A stretch of 41,174 bases of DNA from Cytophagales bacterium (GTDB lineage Bacteria; Bacteroidota; Bacteroidia; Cytophagales; Cyclobacteriaceae), in assembly GCA_020402945.1 (NCBI GenBank), contig JADBYQ010000037.1, positions 1 to 41,174 of the forward strand, written 5' to 3'. The notes beneath the pieces are model-generated. The model was not told where the DNA came from. It worked only from the letters and a program-made list of their open reading frames with translations, and made no database searches. Both the position numbers and the translations under genes were made by a program. Numbering within the stretch: the stretch's first letter is position 1; every line of letters starts with the position of its first letter. Positions 16,895-25,624 of the stretch are shown here, in pieces.

Positions 16895-17931
16895 AGCTGT
16901 TTTATTTTATTTGGAATGAAGCTTTCAAGTTTGAGATAAAGCCGTTCTGCGATCAACTGATGTGCTGATGCATTGAAGTGCGCGTCATGCTCGTGCGCCA
17001 GCGAATCAGCTTCCGGAATATCCAGCGTTATTGTCGGAATCGACAATGCTCGCAATTCATCTTCGAAAACCGGTTCGTGATAATTCAGAAAAATCAATTT
17101 TATAGCCTGTTCTGTCAACGCCAGATTCAAATCGGCAATTTCTTTCATCTCACGCTTATGCGAAAGTGTATAGTACAACATCGCAGACGCAACATTCTTT
17201 TCACGATATATTCTCGCATATTCAACGTATTCGCCTTGGAAGCTCTCCGGCCTGTCGATAACATACTTACAAGCAGCCCGCATAGTGTACGAGATATCGT
17301 ACAGCCATGTCAGTGGTTTTAAGGTAGTATTGAGTGCGTCAATTCTATCAATACAATATTGCCGTGTCTGCCGACTGTCGGTCGAATATTCCATCAGGTA
17401 CCCCCTGTAGCATTCTCGCGTTCTATGATCGAAGTTCAGGGGAAAGTTGCCCTCGAGCAAAATCAGATCAGGTGCGTACTGAACTATTTTGCTCCGTATG
17501 GCTTTGATTGTCTCCCAGTTTCTATTGATTCCATCAATAGCACACGTAATAACTTCCACGTTCTGCGAATGTCTGTTGAAGATTTCCTGAAGGACAATCG
17601 GAAAGCTTTTACTGCCATGCAACCAAATGCCTCCGGCATTGGAAGTTCCTACAACGATGATGCGAAATTTTCCGGCCAACTTTTCTTTTGAAAATGCCGG
17701 ACCATAATAACCCTCATTATTTATGACCACAGTTTTTTGAATGCTGGGTTTACTAATAAGACCTGTGCTGTTCGGCTTGTAACGGTAGTAGTTAAGGGAG
17801 TCGAATTCATAAATCATCGGATAGGCATTAACCTTCAGTTGTTCAAAGGTGAAGGTTCGAAAAAAGATTTCCAATGTAAAAATAATGGATATCAGCGCAA
17901 ATATGACCAAGTATTTTTTACGAATTTTCAT
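16891..17931 (-). CDS. SGNH/GDSL-hydrolase-like protein with N-terminal membrane anchor
   Basis: A 346-residue protein with a hydrophobic N-terminal helix (residues 6-24) and a domain of the SGNH type. IIVVGTSNAGG (91-101) aligns with the block holding the nucleophile, putting the Ser at residue 97. LILLEGNFPLNFD is a possible block III with Asn. DAHFNASAH (316-324) matches the C-terminal Asp-x-His block, His318 being the likely general base. Enzymes of this fold remove or transfer acyl groups on glycans and lipids, and membrane-anchored ones often act on exported polysaccharide. Its location just upstream of the CBM9-like gene and the heptose operon fits modification of a heptose-containing glycan or glycopeptide. 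The substrate is unknown. Confidence 0.7.
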   Translation of the reverse strand: MKIRKKYLVIFALISIIFTLEIFFRTFTFEQLKVNAYPMIYEFDSLNYYRYKPNSTGLISKPSIQKTVVINNEGYYGPAFSKEKLAGKFRIIVVGTSNAGGIWLHGSKSFPIVLQEIFNRHSQNVEVITCAIDGINRNWETIKAIRSKIVQYAPDLILLEGNFPLNFDHRTRECYRGYLMEYSTDSRQTRQYCIDRIDALNTTLKPLTWLYDISYTMRAACKYVIDRPESFQGEYVEYARIYREKNVASAMLYYTLSHKREMKEIADLNLALTEQAIKLIFLNYHEPVFEDELRALSIPTITLDIPEADSLAHEHDAHFNASAHQLIAERLYLKLESFIPNKIKQL

Positions 17932-17950
17932 AGAAGGATATTTACGGGTA

Positions 17951-18709
17951 TCAAAGGGTGATTGTGATCTTTTGATCTTTCAAATTTGGTGTACGGTGCT
18001 TCGAAAGGACATTACCAATAATATTGGTGATCCGTTGAACTTCATCATGAAGAAAAAAATGGCTGCCGGGAAAATAATGAAATGTGCAAGTGCCCTTGCT
18101 GTGAACCTTCCAGGCGTCTACTTGCTGCGGCGTTATCTCATGATCTTCTTTACCCAAAAAAACAGTAATGTCGTAATCGAACGGATTGACTACACGATCA
18201 CTCAAATCAGTTTCAGCTAAACGAAAATCGTTACGCAACAAAGGCAGAAAGAGGTTTGTTAATTCAGGGTAATTAAAAAATTCAGGCGGCGTCCCGCCCA
18301 AGCCGATAACTTCTTTCTTAAATTCTTCTTCGTTCATCAAATGATACTTCTTGTCTTCATTGCGCTTAATATTGGGCGCACCCCTTCCTGAGATAAAAAC
18401 GTGCTCGGGTTGTTTTCCTCCGTGTTGCCTTATCGTTTGGGCCAACTCATAGGCAAGCAGCCCACCCAAACTGTGTCCAAACAAAGCGTAAGGTGTGTGA
18501 TCTGCGGTTTGTGAACTAATCCATTCATACAAATCGTCTGTAGCATCGTGTAGATTGGCATACAAAGGTTCATGCATGCGTTTTCCCCTTCCGGATAACT
18601 CCACGGATATCAGATCAAATCCCATCGCATATTGTTTCCACGGCCGGTACACTGCTGAAGATCCTCCCGCATAGGGAAAACAAAAAAGTTTCGTCATTGA
18701 CTTAGGCAT
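17951..18709 (-). CDS. Type II thioesterase
   Basis: A 252-residue alpha/beta hydrolase of the GrsT/SrfAD kind, which frees stalled or wrongly loaded carrier domains of a peptide synthetase. LFCFPYAGGSSAVYRPW is the N-terminal signature, ELSGRGKRMHEP the next conserved block, and FGHSLGGLLAYELA carries the nucleophile Ser80. Near the C-terminus LGKEDHEIT and GSHFFL place the general-base His. The length is typical, and Met5 is an equally good start. It is the downstream-most clear member of the NRPS cluster and lies 19 bases before the SGNH gene, so transcription probably continues into the heptose group. It could also release the finished peptide, since the NRPS lacks its own thioesterase. 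Confidence 0.92.
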   Translation of the reverse strand: MPKSMTKLFCFPYAGGSSAVYRPWKQYAMGFDLISVELSGRGKRMHEPLYANLHDATDDLYEWISSQTADHTPYALFGHSLGGLLAYELAQTIRQHGGKQPEHVFISGRGAPNIKRNEDKKYHLMNEEEFKKEVIGLGGTPPEFFNYPELTNLFLPLLRNDFRLAETDLSDRVVNPFDYDITVFLGKEDHEITPQQVDAWKVHSKGTCTFHYFPGSHFFLHDEVQRITNIIGNVLSKHRTPNLKDQKITITL

Positions 18710-18793
18710 TTAATATTTCACTAGTATTGTTGATGTTCATTTAGATGTCCACACTCGTTCATCACATTACGGAGTCGTAAGAAATAATCGCTA

Positions 18794-19636
18794 CTAGTTG
18801 TCTCCAGCAATTATAAATAAGTTATTCGCCGAAAGAAAATCTGTCACTTCGGTGAAGCACGCTTCTCCATTGTTCAGATCAACCTTTGACAGCGTATTGA
18901 CAAGCCTTTGAAGTTGATCAGGAGACAAAAGTTTAACGTCTGTAGGGAGTTGTCCAAAGTAATCAAAGTCTTTGACCGACTTCTGAAGGCGAGACCAACT
19001 GATCAGTACGCTTAGCTCACCAAATCTATCACCAATAAAATCTTTCCTTATGTCAGTAAAAGGTAATATGAATTCCGCAGCCTTATTCTTCAAGTTAAAG
19101 TTTACAGACCTAACGATTTGTTCCACTTCTCTAAACTTAGAAAGTTGATCTTTACAAATAACTTGAATAGCGCTTTCCGGAAAATTATAGCCGTGAGAAT
19201 AAAGGCTTATCCATCCTTCTTGCAAATTAGAAATATAATCTTTCAATCGTTGCCCTGACACAAAAAAATCAGACTCAATGTGTATGATTTTGTCAAAATC
19301 ATATTTGTGAGCGATATGCGAAATAAATGTAAAACTTCGCCACCACCCTGGATAATCCATCGTGGAGGGACGACCAAGTCGATCTTTGAAGTAAAAAAAG
19401 TTTACATCCGATAACGCGTTGGGAAACAGATCAGGTTCATCCGCCGGAATTCTGGTCACGGAAAATTCTTTCATATACTGAAGTGCATCACTACCATCAT
19501 TTATTAAAAGGATATTCTCTACCTTAAGTTGGTCCATTAACCGGGCATAGTAATCAACCCATTTTTTATATCGAAAAGCGGTATGGCCCTCGATATTGTT
19601 ATTTATGCAGGAAGTACAAAACAAAAGACACCTCAT
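18794..19636 (-). CDS. Unknown protein, possibly GT-A-fold glycosyltransferase
   Basis: A 280-residue soluble protein with no signal peptide that I do not firmly recognise. The first 130 residues read like a GT-A nucleotide-binding half: LLFCTSC at the first strand, ENILLINDGSD in the second, and FDKIIHIESDFFVSGQRL about 125 residues in, where GT-A enzymes hold a DxD metal site (here Glu-Ser-Asp). TMDYPGWWRSFTFISHIAHK precedes it. The C-terminal half has no familiar motif. It lies between the racemase and the type II thioesterase within the peptide cluster, so a role in glycosylating the product is reasonable but rests on this loose resemblance. Confidence 0.5.
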   Translation of the reverse strand: MRCLLFCTSCINNNIEGHTAFRYKKWVDYYARLMDQLKVENILLINDGSDALQYMKEFSVTRIPADEPDLFPNALSDVNFFYFKDRLGRPSTMDYPGWWRSFTFISHIAHKYDFDKIIHIESDFFVSGQRLKDYISNLQEGWISLYSHGYNFPESAIQVICKDQLSKFREVEQIVRSVNFNLKNKAAEFILPFTDIRKDFIGDRFGELSVLISWSRLQKSVKDFDYFGQLPTDVKLLSPDQLQRLVNTLSKVDLNNGEACFTEVTDFLSANNLFIIAGDN

Positions 19637-19742
19637 ACGTGTATAGCGTTATGTAAACTCGATAACAAAACCATTGATCTAGGATATTTCAACATCGGAC
19701 AAACAACTCACTTTAGTAGGCTGCCTTTTTTTGTTATACAAA

Positions 19743-20534
19743 TCAATACATCTTAAGTGAATTGACATCTGCCATTTTATCTACCAGTGCTTCGCGAATG
19801 AGCGCCTTTGCCATGCATTTGGTAGAATCTATGAGGAGCATTCCCTCTATCTCATCTGAATTTAATACCAATGATAATTCAGTACATCCCAGTACAATGG
19901 CTTGTACATTGTGCGCTTTAAAAAAAGATATCGCTTCCTGGCATAGTGCCCTCGCTTCTTTGGAAACACCTGTAGCATTTCCTTTAATTCCTACAACAGG
20001 ATCATAGATCATTCGATGAATAACATCCGCTTGTACTCCTGGGTCTGGGATTACAACTTCATAGCCTCTCTCTTGCAACATTGTTTTATACAATCTGGAT
20101 TTGTACATACCGTTTGTGGTCATCAGACCCACCCGAAAAACATCGGGATGATGTTCTGAAATAAAGTTGCATACTTCCAAGGGCATGTTAATCAGCATGA
20201 CACCGCTATCAAATCTATTCAGTTCGGCTTCAATAACATCAAAGATAGCTGGTACATGCGAGGTGTTGCATGCAATACCGACAACCTCGGCACCACAAGC
20301 CTGCAGCTTTTTGATGATTTTCACAATCTCATAAGCTGGATTCGCCAAAACTTTTCCTTCAAGGAACAATGTTCTATCAACAATATCTCGCGGGAATGAC
20401 ATCAACATCACCGACAAATGCTCCTGATCAGCGTTTGCATCAGTATATCGTATTATATTTTCATACAAAGCAACACCAGCCTGAGGGCCCATACCGCCAA
20501 CGATGCCTATTGTTTTTAATTTTTCAAACACCAT
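19743..20534 (-). CDS. Aspartate/glutamate racemase family protein
   Basis: A 263-residue cofactor-independent amino-acid racemase. Two Cys act as the acid-base pair: Cys89 in ACNTSH and Cys217 in LGCTEL. GIVGGMGPQAGVALYENIIR is the N-terminal signature, with DPVVGIKGN further on. Both catalytic Cys are present, so it should be active. Being inside an NRPS cluster that contains a Gln/Glu-like adenylation domain, it may supply D-Glu or D-Asp for incorporation, which would explain D-residues without epimerisation domains in the modules visible here. Related proteins also act in cell-wall or plain amino-acid metabolism, so the link to the peptide is inference. Confidence 0.85.
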   Translation of the reverse strand: MVFEKLKTIGIVGGMGPQAGVALYENIIRYTDANADQEHLSVMLMSFPRDIVDRTLFLEGKVLANPAYEIVKIIKKLQACGAEVVGIACNTSHVPAIFDVIEAELNRFDSGVMLINMPLEVCNFISEHHPDVFRVGLMTTNGMYKSRLYKTMLQERGYEVVIPDPGVQADVIHRMIYDPVVGIKGNATGVSKEARALCQEAISFFKAHNVQAIVLGCTELSLVLNSDEIEGMLLIDSTKCMAKALIREALVDKMADVNSLKMY

Positions 20535-20647
20535 AATTTTCGCTTGTTATATTCCACTCTCACCTGAGAGCCGTGCACTAAGTTGATATCAATCACATAT
20601 CGAGCGGGTAGTTATGTATTTATCAAGCCATAAAATTGCACACGTTA

Positions 20648-23600
20648 TTACTTAGCAACGCTTACCTCTAAAAATGTGTTTGAAGGAGAAACGTACTCTT
20701 CCAGCTTGCCCTGATTCATCTTCACCACCTTGTCAGCGACATCGAAATAATGATCATCATGTGTAATGGCAATTACGATTTTACCCTTCCGCTTCATCTC
20801 GGGAAGCAAGGTTCTATAGAAGAACTTTCGATATTCAGGATCTTGATCTGCCGCCCATTCATCAAATAGATAAATCGGAGAATCCTCCAGGTAACACAGA
20901 AGTAGTGCTAATCTTTTTCGTTGACCGCCTGATAAGTTAATTGTACTAAACGTACCATTGTCTAAAACCGATACCTTATCTTTTATATCAAGTGTCTCTA
21001 AATATTTCTTAATTGAGGAAGCTTTACTTGATATGTCGATATTATACAATTTATCAAAAAGATAGAACGGGTTAAATACGGCAGAATACTTCTCACCAAG
21101 CTGAGATGCCGGCGTCTCCTTGCCATCAATGTATATCTTTCCACCATCAGGCTCATAAAGGCCAGTCAACAATTTTCCCAACGTGGTCTTTCCACTTCCA
21201 TTGCCACCGATGATGAAGAGAATTTCTCCTGAATTAACCTCAAGATTAATTGGCCCAACGCCAAACGAGTGCTCTCTTTCATTTTGATAAGTGAAAGTGA
21301 TGTCTTCCACTCGAAGCGTTTGAACCGTGTTCCGTGATTGTGGTTCTGCCACTAAATCAATTTCGGTATTCGACGGAATTTCATTTAAGAATTGTTGCGC
21401 TCTGTTCCATGCAATTTTTAATCGCATAATTGCAGGAACAGATTGCAAGATAGCATTAACAGGTCCGATCAGGTAAAGCAGTATAATGATGAACATGGTG
21501 ATCGCATACAGCTCAATATCTGGAAACAATATGGGAAATCCGAAAGCTGCAGTAGCAAGAATCGTAATCAGTACCGCCTCTCCAATCAACGAAGCTTTGA
21601 CGTAACGAAACGATGCGGTAGATATTTTCATTCGGTATTCATCAGCACTCTTAGCCACGTCCTCTTTATACAATATTTTCTTATTCAGATGAAGGCTAAT
21701 CTCTTTAAAGCCATCAATCATCCCATTTAGCAAGCGCATAAAAACGTTACGACTGTCCCTAGCCTCTTCAAAATAGTGATTGGTACTACGGCTCACAAAA
21801 TAATAAATGGTGCACAATGTAGTGATGAGCATAACGGTAAGCACGGTTGCCCAGAAGGCCATGGTTGCTAAGTACAGCATGGCAGCCATCGCCGTAAATA
21901 GATTTGTAACCAACATAATAAACATGTTCGTTGATTCACCTATTGTGCCGACATCATCGTTTAGTGCAGTATAAATTCTACCGCGATCAATTTTTTCAAA
22001 TTTCTGATATGAAGTTTTAAAGATTTTATCAATAAGCTTAATCCTTAAATCATAGATCAGGTCTCTCGTGAGCGTAATCAATTTGATTTGCACAAACCTC
22101 CTGCCCGCTAGGTAAACTACTAACGCGATCATGAAATAAAAGATCAGAAATTTCATTTCGATATGCGTATTAATTGCCGATGTAATCAACAAGATTAACA
22201 CCATGTTGGCTATTCCGGACAATGCACTTACCAATAGTAATTTTGGTAAAGCACCTCTATGTTTATTTCTATCCGGAAAAAATAACGTAATAAAATAGGA
22301 TACATAGCTTAGCCCCAGAGAGCCTAGCGTCATCAACACCATGATATAAAAGCTCGCCGGTGTCCATACCAATGCCGGCTCCCAGGTAAAACCTGCCATC
22401 GCTTTCGGGATTTTATAAAGCCCATAGAGAAACGGCACGAGCAAAACCAAGTAAAGGATTGACTCTTGTATCTTCGCTCTTGTCAGAGATTCAAACACTC
22501 TTTCGCCCTTGACTATTCCAAACATGACGTAACCTATGAAGGCAAGAACGATCAATATATAAATCACTATAATAATCGACACGGTTGTATATGCTCGGTC
22601 GTTACCATCATCTGGCATAATATCGTTGACAACCTCGTGGCCTGAAAGCATTCTTAAAAGATTAAAACCAATTATTTCTGTGTAAGCACTGTTCGAATTT
22701 GCCAGCACAACAACACCATATTTTTCATTTGCATTAAAACCTGCGAATGCGGTGAAGTTGGGATTTCGTCCTCCGTGGAACAGTAAATTGTCTCCATTCA
22801 ACGAAGTAAACCATCCTGATGCGTAAGAAGTGTTGTCGTTCGGTGGAACGGTCTCATCGCGATGATGTGTTTCTTCAATAGCCATTTTCAGCGACGAACT
22901 ATCCACGCCGATTTGATGTGATAACCACTTTGCCATGTCCACAGCATTTGATATTACGTAGCCGGCCGCATTATTACCACGATAGGAGGGCGCATCATAT
23001 GGACGTGGCTTGAAGAACCCAATTTTATAACCCTTTGACATCAGGCTGCTGTCAACAGGTACTCCAACGGTTGTGTAGGTCAACGCAAGCGGATCAAGCA
23101 CTGCTTTTTGCAGGTAGGCTTCAAAAGAAAGTCCCGTTACTTTTTCAACGACTAGCGCTAGCACATCATAATTAATGGTGGCGTATTCGAACTGGTCGCC
23201 AGGCAATTTATGTAGCTCAACATCCACAAGTGCCCGCACCGTACGTTCCAGCGCCTTGTCATCCTGACCAGCAGGTATTTTTGCTATGGTATTCCAGGGT
23301 ATACCGCTGGCATGATTGAGCAATTGTTTAATTGTGATATTGACGGGATTCTTTTTATAGTAAACACGAAACCAGGGGATGTAATCCTTAACGTTGGTGT
23401 TCATTCCAATACTTCCCTCCTCCACTAGCTTAGCAACAACTAAGGCAGTGAATGCTTTGCTACAAGAGCCCAATTGAAATAGGGTACGCTCATTAACCTC
23501 TTCGTGGCGCTCCGGGTCTGCATACCCAAAATGATGCGTGGTTGACTTTCCATCTACAATCACAACGACACTCATGCCAGGAATGTCAGCTTTGTTATAG

Positions 23601-23713
23601 ATGCGATTAATATACGCAACGAGATCCTCTCGAATTGGATCGCGCTGAGCGTAGCCAATAAGTGAGTTTAGAATTAGAAAACTTGTCGCAATTATTCTTA
23701 AAGTTGCCTTCAT
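20648..23713 (-). CDS. S12 serine peptidase fused to cyclic-peptide ABC exporter (ClbP/XcnG/ZmaM-like)
   Basis: The start is the ATG at 23713: it opens a clean signal peptide (residues 1-23, ending SLIGYAQ), whereas an upstream in-frame start would bury it. Residues about 25-360 are a beta-lactamase/S12 peptidase domain: nucleophile in SCSK (Ser83, Lys86), catalytic Tyr177 in YATINY, HGG at 313-315. Three membrane helices follow (about 376-400, 418-434, 452-479). A six-helix exporter domain spans about 490-760, and an ATPase has Walker A GGNGSGKTT (836-844), signature LSGGQRKR (928-935) and LFDEW (949-953). The exporter half is of the SyrD/PvdE cyclic-peptide type. A periplasmic S12 peptidase plus three helices is the layout of ClbP, which removes an N-acyl-D-Asn leader from precolibactin; ZmaM-type relatives are reported to carry an ABC exporter. 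It therefore probably trims and exports the NRPS product. Asn is replaced by Thr in the usual YxN motif. Confidence 0.9.
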   Translation of the reverse strand: MKATLRIIATSFLILNSLIGYAQRDPIREDLVAYINRIYNKADIPGMSVVVIVDGKSTTHHFGYADPERHEEVNERTLFQLGSCSKAFTALVVAKLVEEGSIGMNTNVKDYIPWFRVYYKKNPVNITIKQLLNHASGIPWNTIAKIPAGQDDKALERTVRALVDVELHKLPGDQFEYATINYDVLALVVEKVTGLSFEAYLQKAVLDPLALTYTTVGVPVDSSLMSKGYKIGFFKPRPYDAPSYRGNNAAGYVISNAVDMAKWLSHQIGVDSSSLKMAIEETHHRDETVPPNDNTSYASGWFTSLNGDNLLFHGGRNPNFTAFAGFNANEKYGVVVLANSNSAYTEIIGFNLLRMLSGHEVVNDIMPDDGNDRAYTTVSIIIVIYILIVLAFIGYVMFGIVKGERVFESLTRAKIQESILYLVLLVPFLYGLYKIPKAMAGFTWEPALVWTPASFYIMVLMTLGSLGLSYVSYFITLFFPDRNKHRGALPKLLLVSALSGIANMVLILLITSAINTHIEMKFLIFYFMIALVVYLAGRRFVQIKLITLTRDLIYDLRIKLIDKIFKTSYQKFEKIDRGRIYTALNDDVGTIGESTNMFIMLVTNLFTAMAAMLYLATMAFWATVLTVMLITTLCTIYYFVSRSTNHYFEEARDSRNVFMRLLNGMIDGFKEISLHLNKKILYKEDVAKSADEYRMKISTASFRYVKASLIGEAVLITILATAAFGFPILFPDIELYAITMFIIILLYLIGPVNAILQSVPAIMRLKIAWNRAQQFLNEIPSNTEIDLVAEPQSRNTVQTLRVEDITFTYQNEREHSFGVGPINLEVNSGEILFIIGGNGSGKTTLGKLLTGLYEPDGGKIYIDGKETPASQLGEKYSAVFNPFYLFDKLYNIDISSKASSIKKYLETLDIKDKVSVLDNGTFSTINLSGGQRKRLALLLCYLEDSPIYLFDEWAADQDPEYRKFFYRTLLPEMKRKGKIVIAITHDDHYFDVADKVVKMNQGKLEEYVSPSNTFLEVSVAK

Positions 23714-23746
23714 CGGTCGTTTTTGATTTAAAATGGAGTATCTCTC

Positions 23747-23777
23747 CAAAATTAGTTCTGGAGCAAACGCCCCACAA
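23747..23777 (-). promoter_or_regulatory. Possible promoter of the peptidase-exporter gene
   Basis: On the minus strand TTG (23777-23775), 20 bases, then TAATTTTG (23754-23747) fits the Bacteroidota TTG/TAnnTTTG pattern, 34 bases before the ATG. It falls in the 148-base gap after the alpha/beta hydrolase gene, one of the larger gaps in the cluster, so the exporter may have its own promoter. Confidence 0.35.
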
Positions 23778-23861
23778 TTTAATTTAACATGATTGTTTGA
23801 GGAAAAGGGAGGAAAAAAAAGCCTTAGGTTAATTTTTTTTATTGGCAAATGACCGGTGTTC

Positions 23862-24785
23862 TTACAGTACAGACCAATTTTCAATCACATTGGCATCCTG
23901 CTTTTTTTTTAGGAAACGGGAATGACACCACGCAACTACTTTCGCGATCAAGTCATGCTGTGAAGTTAACGATGTAAAGGTATGATCGGCATCAAAAATA
24001 ATGTGTTCACGGTAGTTTCTTCTTGACGTACTTAGCACTTTGATTTCCTTGTGAACATGATGTAAGCCATCGAAACTCTCACTTCCTTCAGCTACAATTT
24101 GCAAGATCTCCAAATTGCTATTGAGGAGTCTAATCCACTCAGCTGTTACGTCCGTATCGTCAGGTATTTTTCTCTCCTCTTCGGTGTTTTTTACCGAAGA
24201 CGACATACGCAATTTGCGCCATAAATACAGCAGCACCATCAACACATATTGAGGGATTTTTAAAAGTTTTCGGAACGAAATAAATTTCATCCATCGGCGG
24301 ACATCGGTAAGATACTTTTGATAGTACCGTTTATCAAGGTTGTAGTCAAAGGGATCGCTGGCCATACTAAGACCATTCACAATGCCGATTCCAGCAATGG
24401 AATAATCATTCAACGCGTAGTCGTACGCTAAATCTGCTCCTGTACAAATACCGAATAGAATAAAAGACTTAATATTTTTTGTTGTTCGGAAATAGGTTAT
24501 CACCGCATGCAATTCCTCCTTGTACATTTGCTCCTTGGTGACATACTTTCCGTTGTTAATATTGTCTCCGATACCGGGCAAATTAAACCGAAAGCATGTG
24601 AAGCCAATATCATTTAAAGCGTGACAAAGCTTTACATAGATTCTGTTTGGCCCTTGACGATCAACCAGACCGGCGTTAAGAAAAATAACCAATGGCAAAT
24701 TTTCAACGCCTCCTAGTGGATAGGCGATCATCCCATATTTTGAGTTCGCGTCATCGTAATAGACTACTTCCTGCAGCATGATCAA
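23862..24785 (-). CDS. Alpha/beta hydrolase resembling exosortase-A-associated hydrolase 1
   Basis: A 307-residue cytoplasmic alpha/beta-hydrolase-fold protein. FLNAGLVDRQGPNRIYVKLC and GFTCFRFNLPGIGDN match the hydrolase that accompanies exosortase A systems in exopolysaccharide loci. The nucleophile elbow is GICTGAD, giving Cys rather than Ser, as also seen in that family (GxCxG). DADHTFTS near residue 270 supplies the His. It lies four bases downstream of a second, related-looking fold (24790-25578), so the two form a pair, as they do in exosortase loci. Here they sit within a peptide cluster and could act as trans-acting thioesterase or acyl-transfer proteins for the NRPS. That role is inference. 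Confidence 0.75.
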   Translation of the reverse strand: MIMLQEVVYYDDANSKYGMIAYPLGGVENLPLVIFLNAGLVDRQGPNRIYVKLCHALNDIGFTCFRFNLPGIGDNINNGKYVTKEQMYKEELHAVITYFRTTKNIKSFILFGICTGADLAYDYALNDYSIAGIGIVNGLSMASDPFDYNLDKRYYQKYLTDVRRWMKFISFRKLLKIPQYVLMVLLYLWRKLRMSSSVKNTEEERKIPDDTDVTAEWIRLLNSNLEILQIVAEGSESFDGLHHVHKEIKVLSTSRRNYREHIIFDADHTFTSLTSQHDLIAKVVAWCHSRFLKKKQDANVIENWSVL

Positions 24786-24789
24786 TTCA

Positions 24790-25578
24790 TTATGTGTTAA
24801 ATGCTTTCACCCCAACCATTCGAAGCCAAATTGAAATCGACCGTATGTCATGAACCGGAACGATTGAATCTCCAAGACCGCCTTTCATCCAGAAATTATT
24901 ATTCTTCGTCAGAATGTGTTCGACACGGTTTCCCTCCGTCAATTTCATTTGCAGAAATTTTCCGTCGTCAATCAACAGACACTTTTTCTCGGAGCTTAAC
25001 GTGTTGAGATTCACGTCAATTTCACTTACCCCATTCATAAACGCTTCATTGTAGTGATAACCTAACAACTCTGTTTTATTGCTGAATTGCCCATCTTTTC
25101 TTACGAATGAGCCCAGCAGCCAAGCCCGGTGCTGCTTTTTTAGTTCTTTCAGATACGCCTTACCATTGAGAACACCATGCCAAAGAACGAAAGCGTTTGG
25201 ATTAATGGTTTTGTTAATCGTTTCAACAAACAAAGCGCCTGCCCTGATGCATAGCACAACGACACCTTCAAGATCGCATTGATTTTTAAAATAGTTGACA
25301 GTTTGTTGGATACTCTCCTGGCATGTCTCGAATGTAATATCTTCAAATTTCCCTGACGAATCTCCTGTACCGTAATAATCGAAAGTCATAGCCGTAATTC
25401 CCTGATTGGATATTTCACGGCACAATTGAATCACTGCTTTATTGGTTCGGATATCTTCCTGACCAATTGGTTTACAAACGAGCACGCCGTAAGTAGATTT
25501 TGTTATAACCGGCCTGAATAATAAAGTGAAATAACTTTTAAAAAAATTACCTATACAGAGGGCCTGAACCTTCTTCAT
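24790..25578 (-). CDS. Alpha/beta hydrolase fold partner without a Ser nucleophile
   Basis: A 262-residue protein of the alpha/beta-hydrolase fold. VCKPIGQEDIRTNKAVIQLC and GITAMTFDYYGTGDSSGKF are like the second hydrolase of the exosortase-A-associated pair. The nucleophile elbow reads VLCIRAGAL, so Arg occupies the position of the catalytic Ser; the corresponding motif in that family (GxRxGA) also lacks Ser. It is therefore probably a non-catalytic partner or binds a ligand. It is translated directly before the Cys-type hydrolase, and a paired complex is likely. An N-terminal stretch (residues 6-22) is mildly hydrophobic but not a clear signal. Confidence 0.7.
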   Translation of the reverse strand: MKKVQALCIGNFFKSYFTLLFRPVITKSTYGVLVCKPIGQEDIRTNKAVIQLCREISNQGITAMTFDYYGTGDSSGKFEDITFETCQESIQQTVNYFKNQCDLEGVVVLCIRAGALFVETINKTINPNAFVLWHGVLNGKAYLKELKKQHRAWLLGSFVRKDGQFSNKTELLGYHYNEAFMNGVSEIDVNLNTLSSEKKCLLIDDGKFLQMKLTEGNRVEHILTKNNNFWMKGGLGDSIVPVHDIRSISIWLRMVGVKAFNT

Positions 25579-25624
25579 GTAGTGGTGGAAAAATATTAAA
25601 CTGATTAATGACCTGGATAGCGTG

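Noticed and set aside
20648-23713. S12 domain as a SurE-like cytosolic release enzyme for the NRPS
   Set aside because: The signal peptide and membrane helices place the domain in the periplasm, away from the NRPS; kept only as a remote option.
23714-23884. N-terminal extension of the peptidase-exporter
   Set aside because: The extra 57 residues would precede a clear signal peptide and overlap the upstream gene; the ATG at 23713 is preferred.
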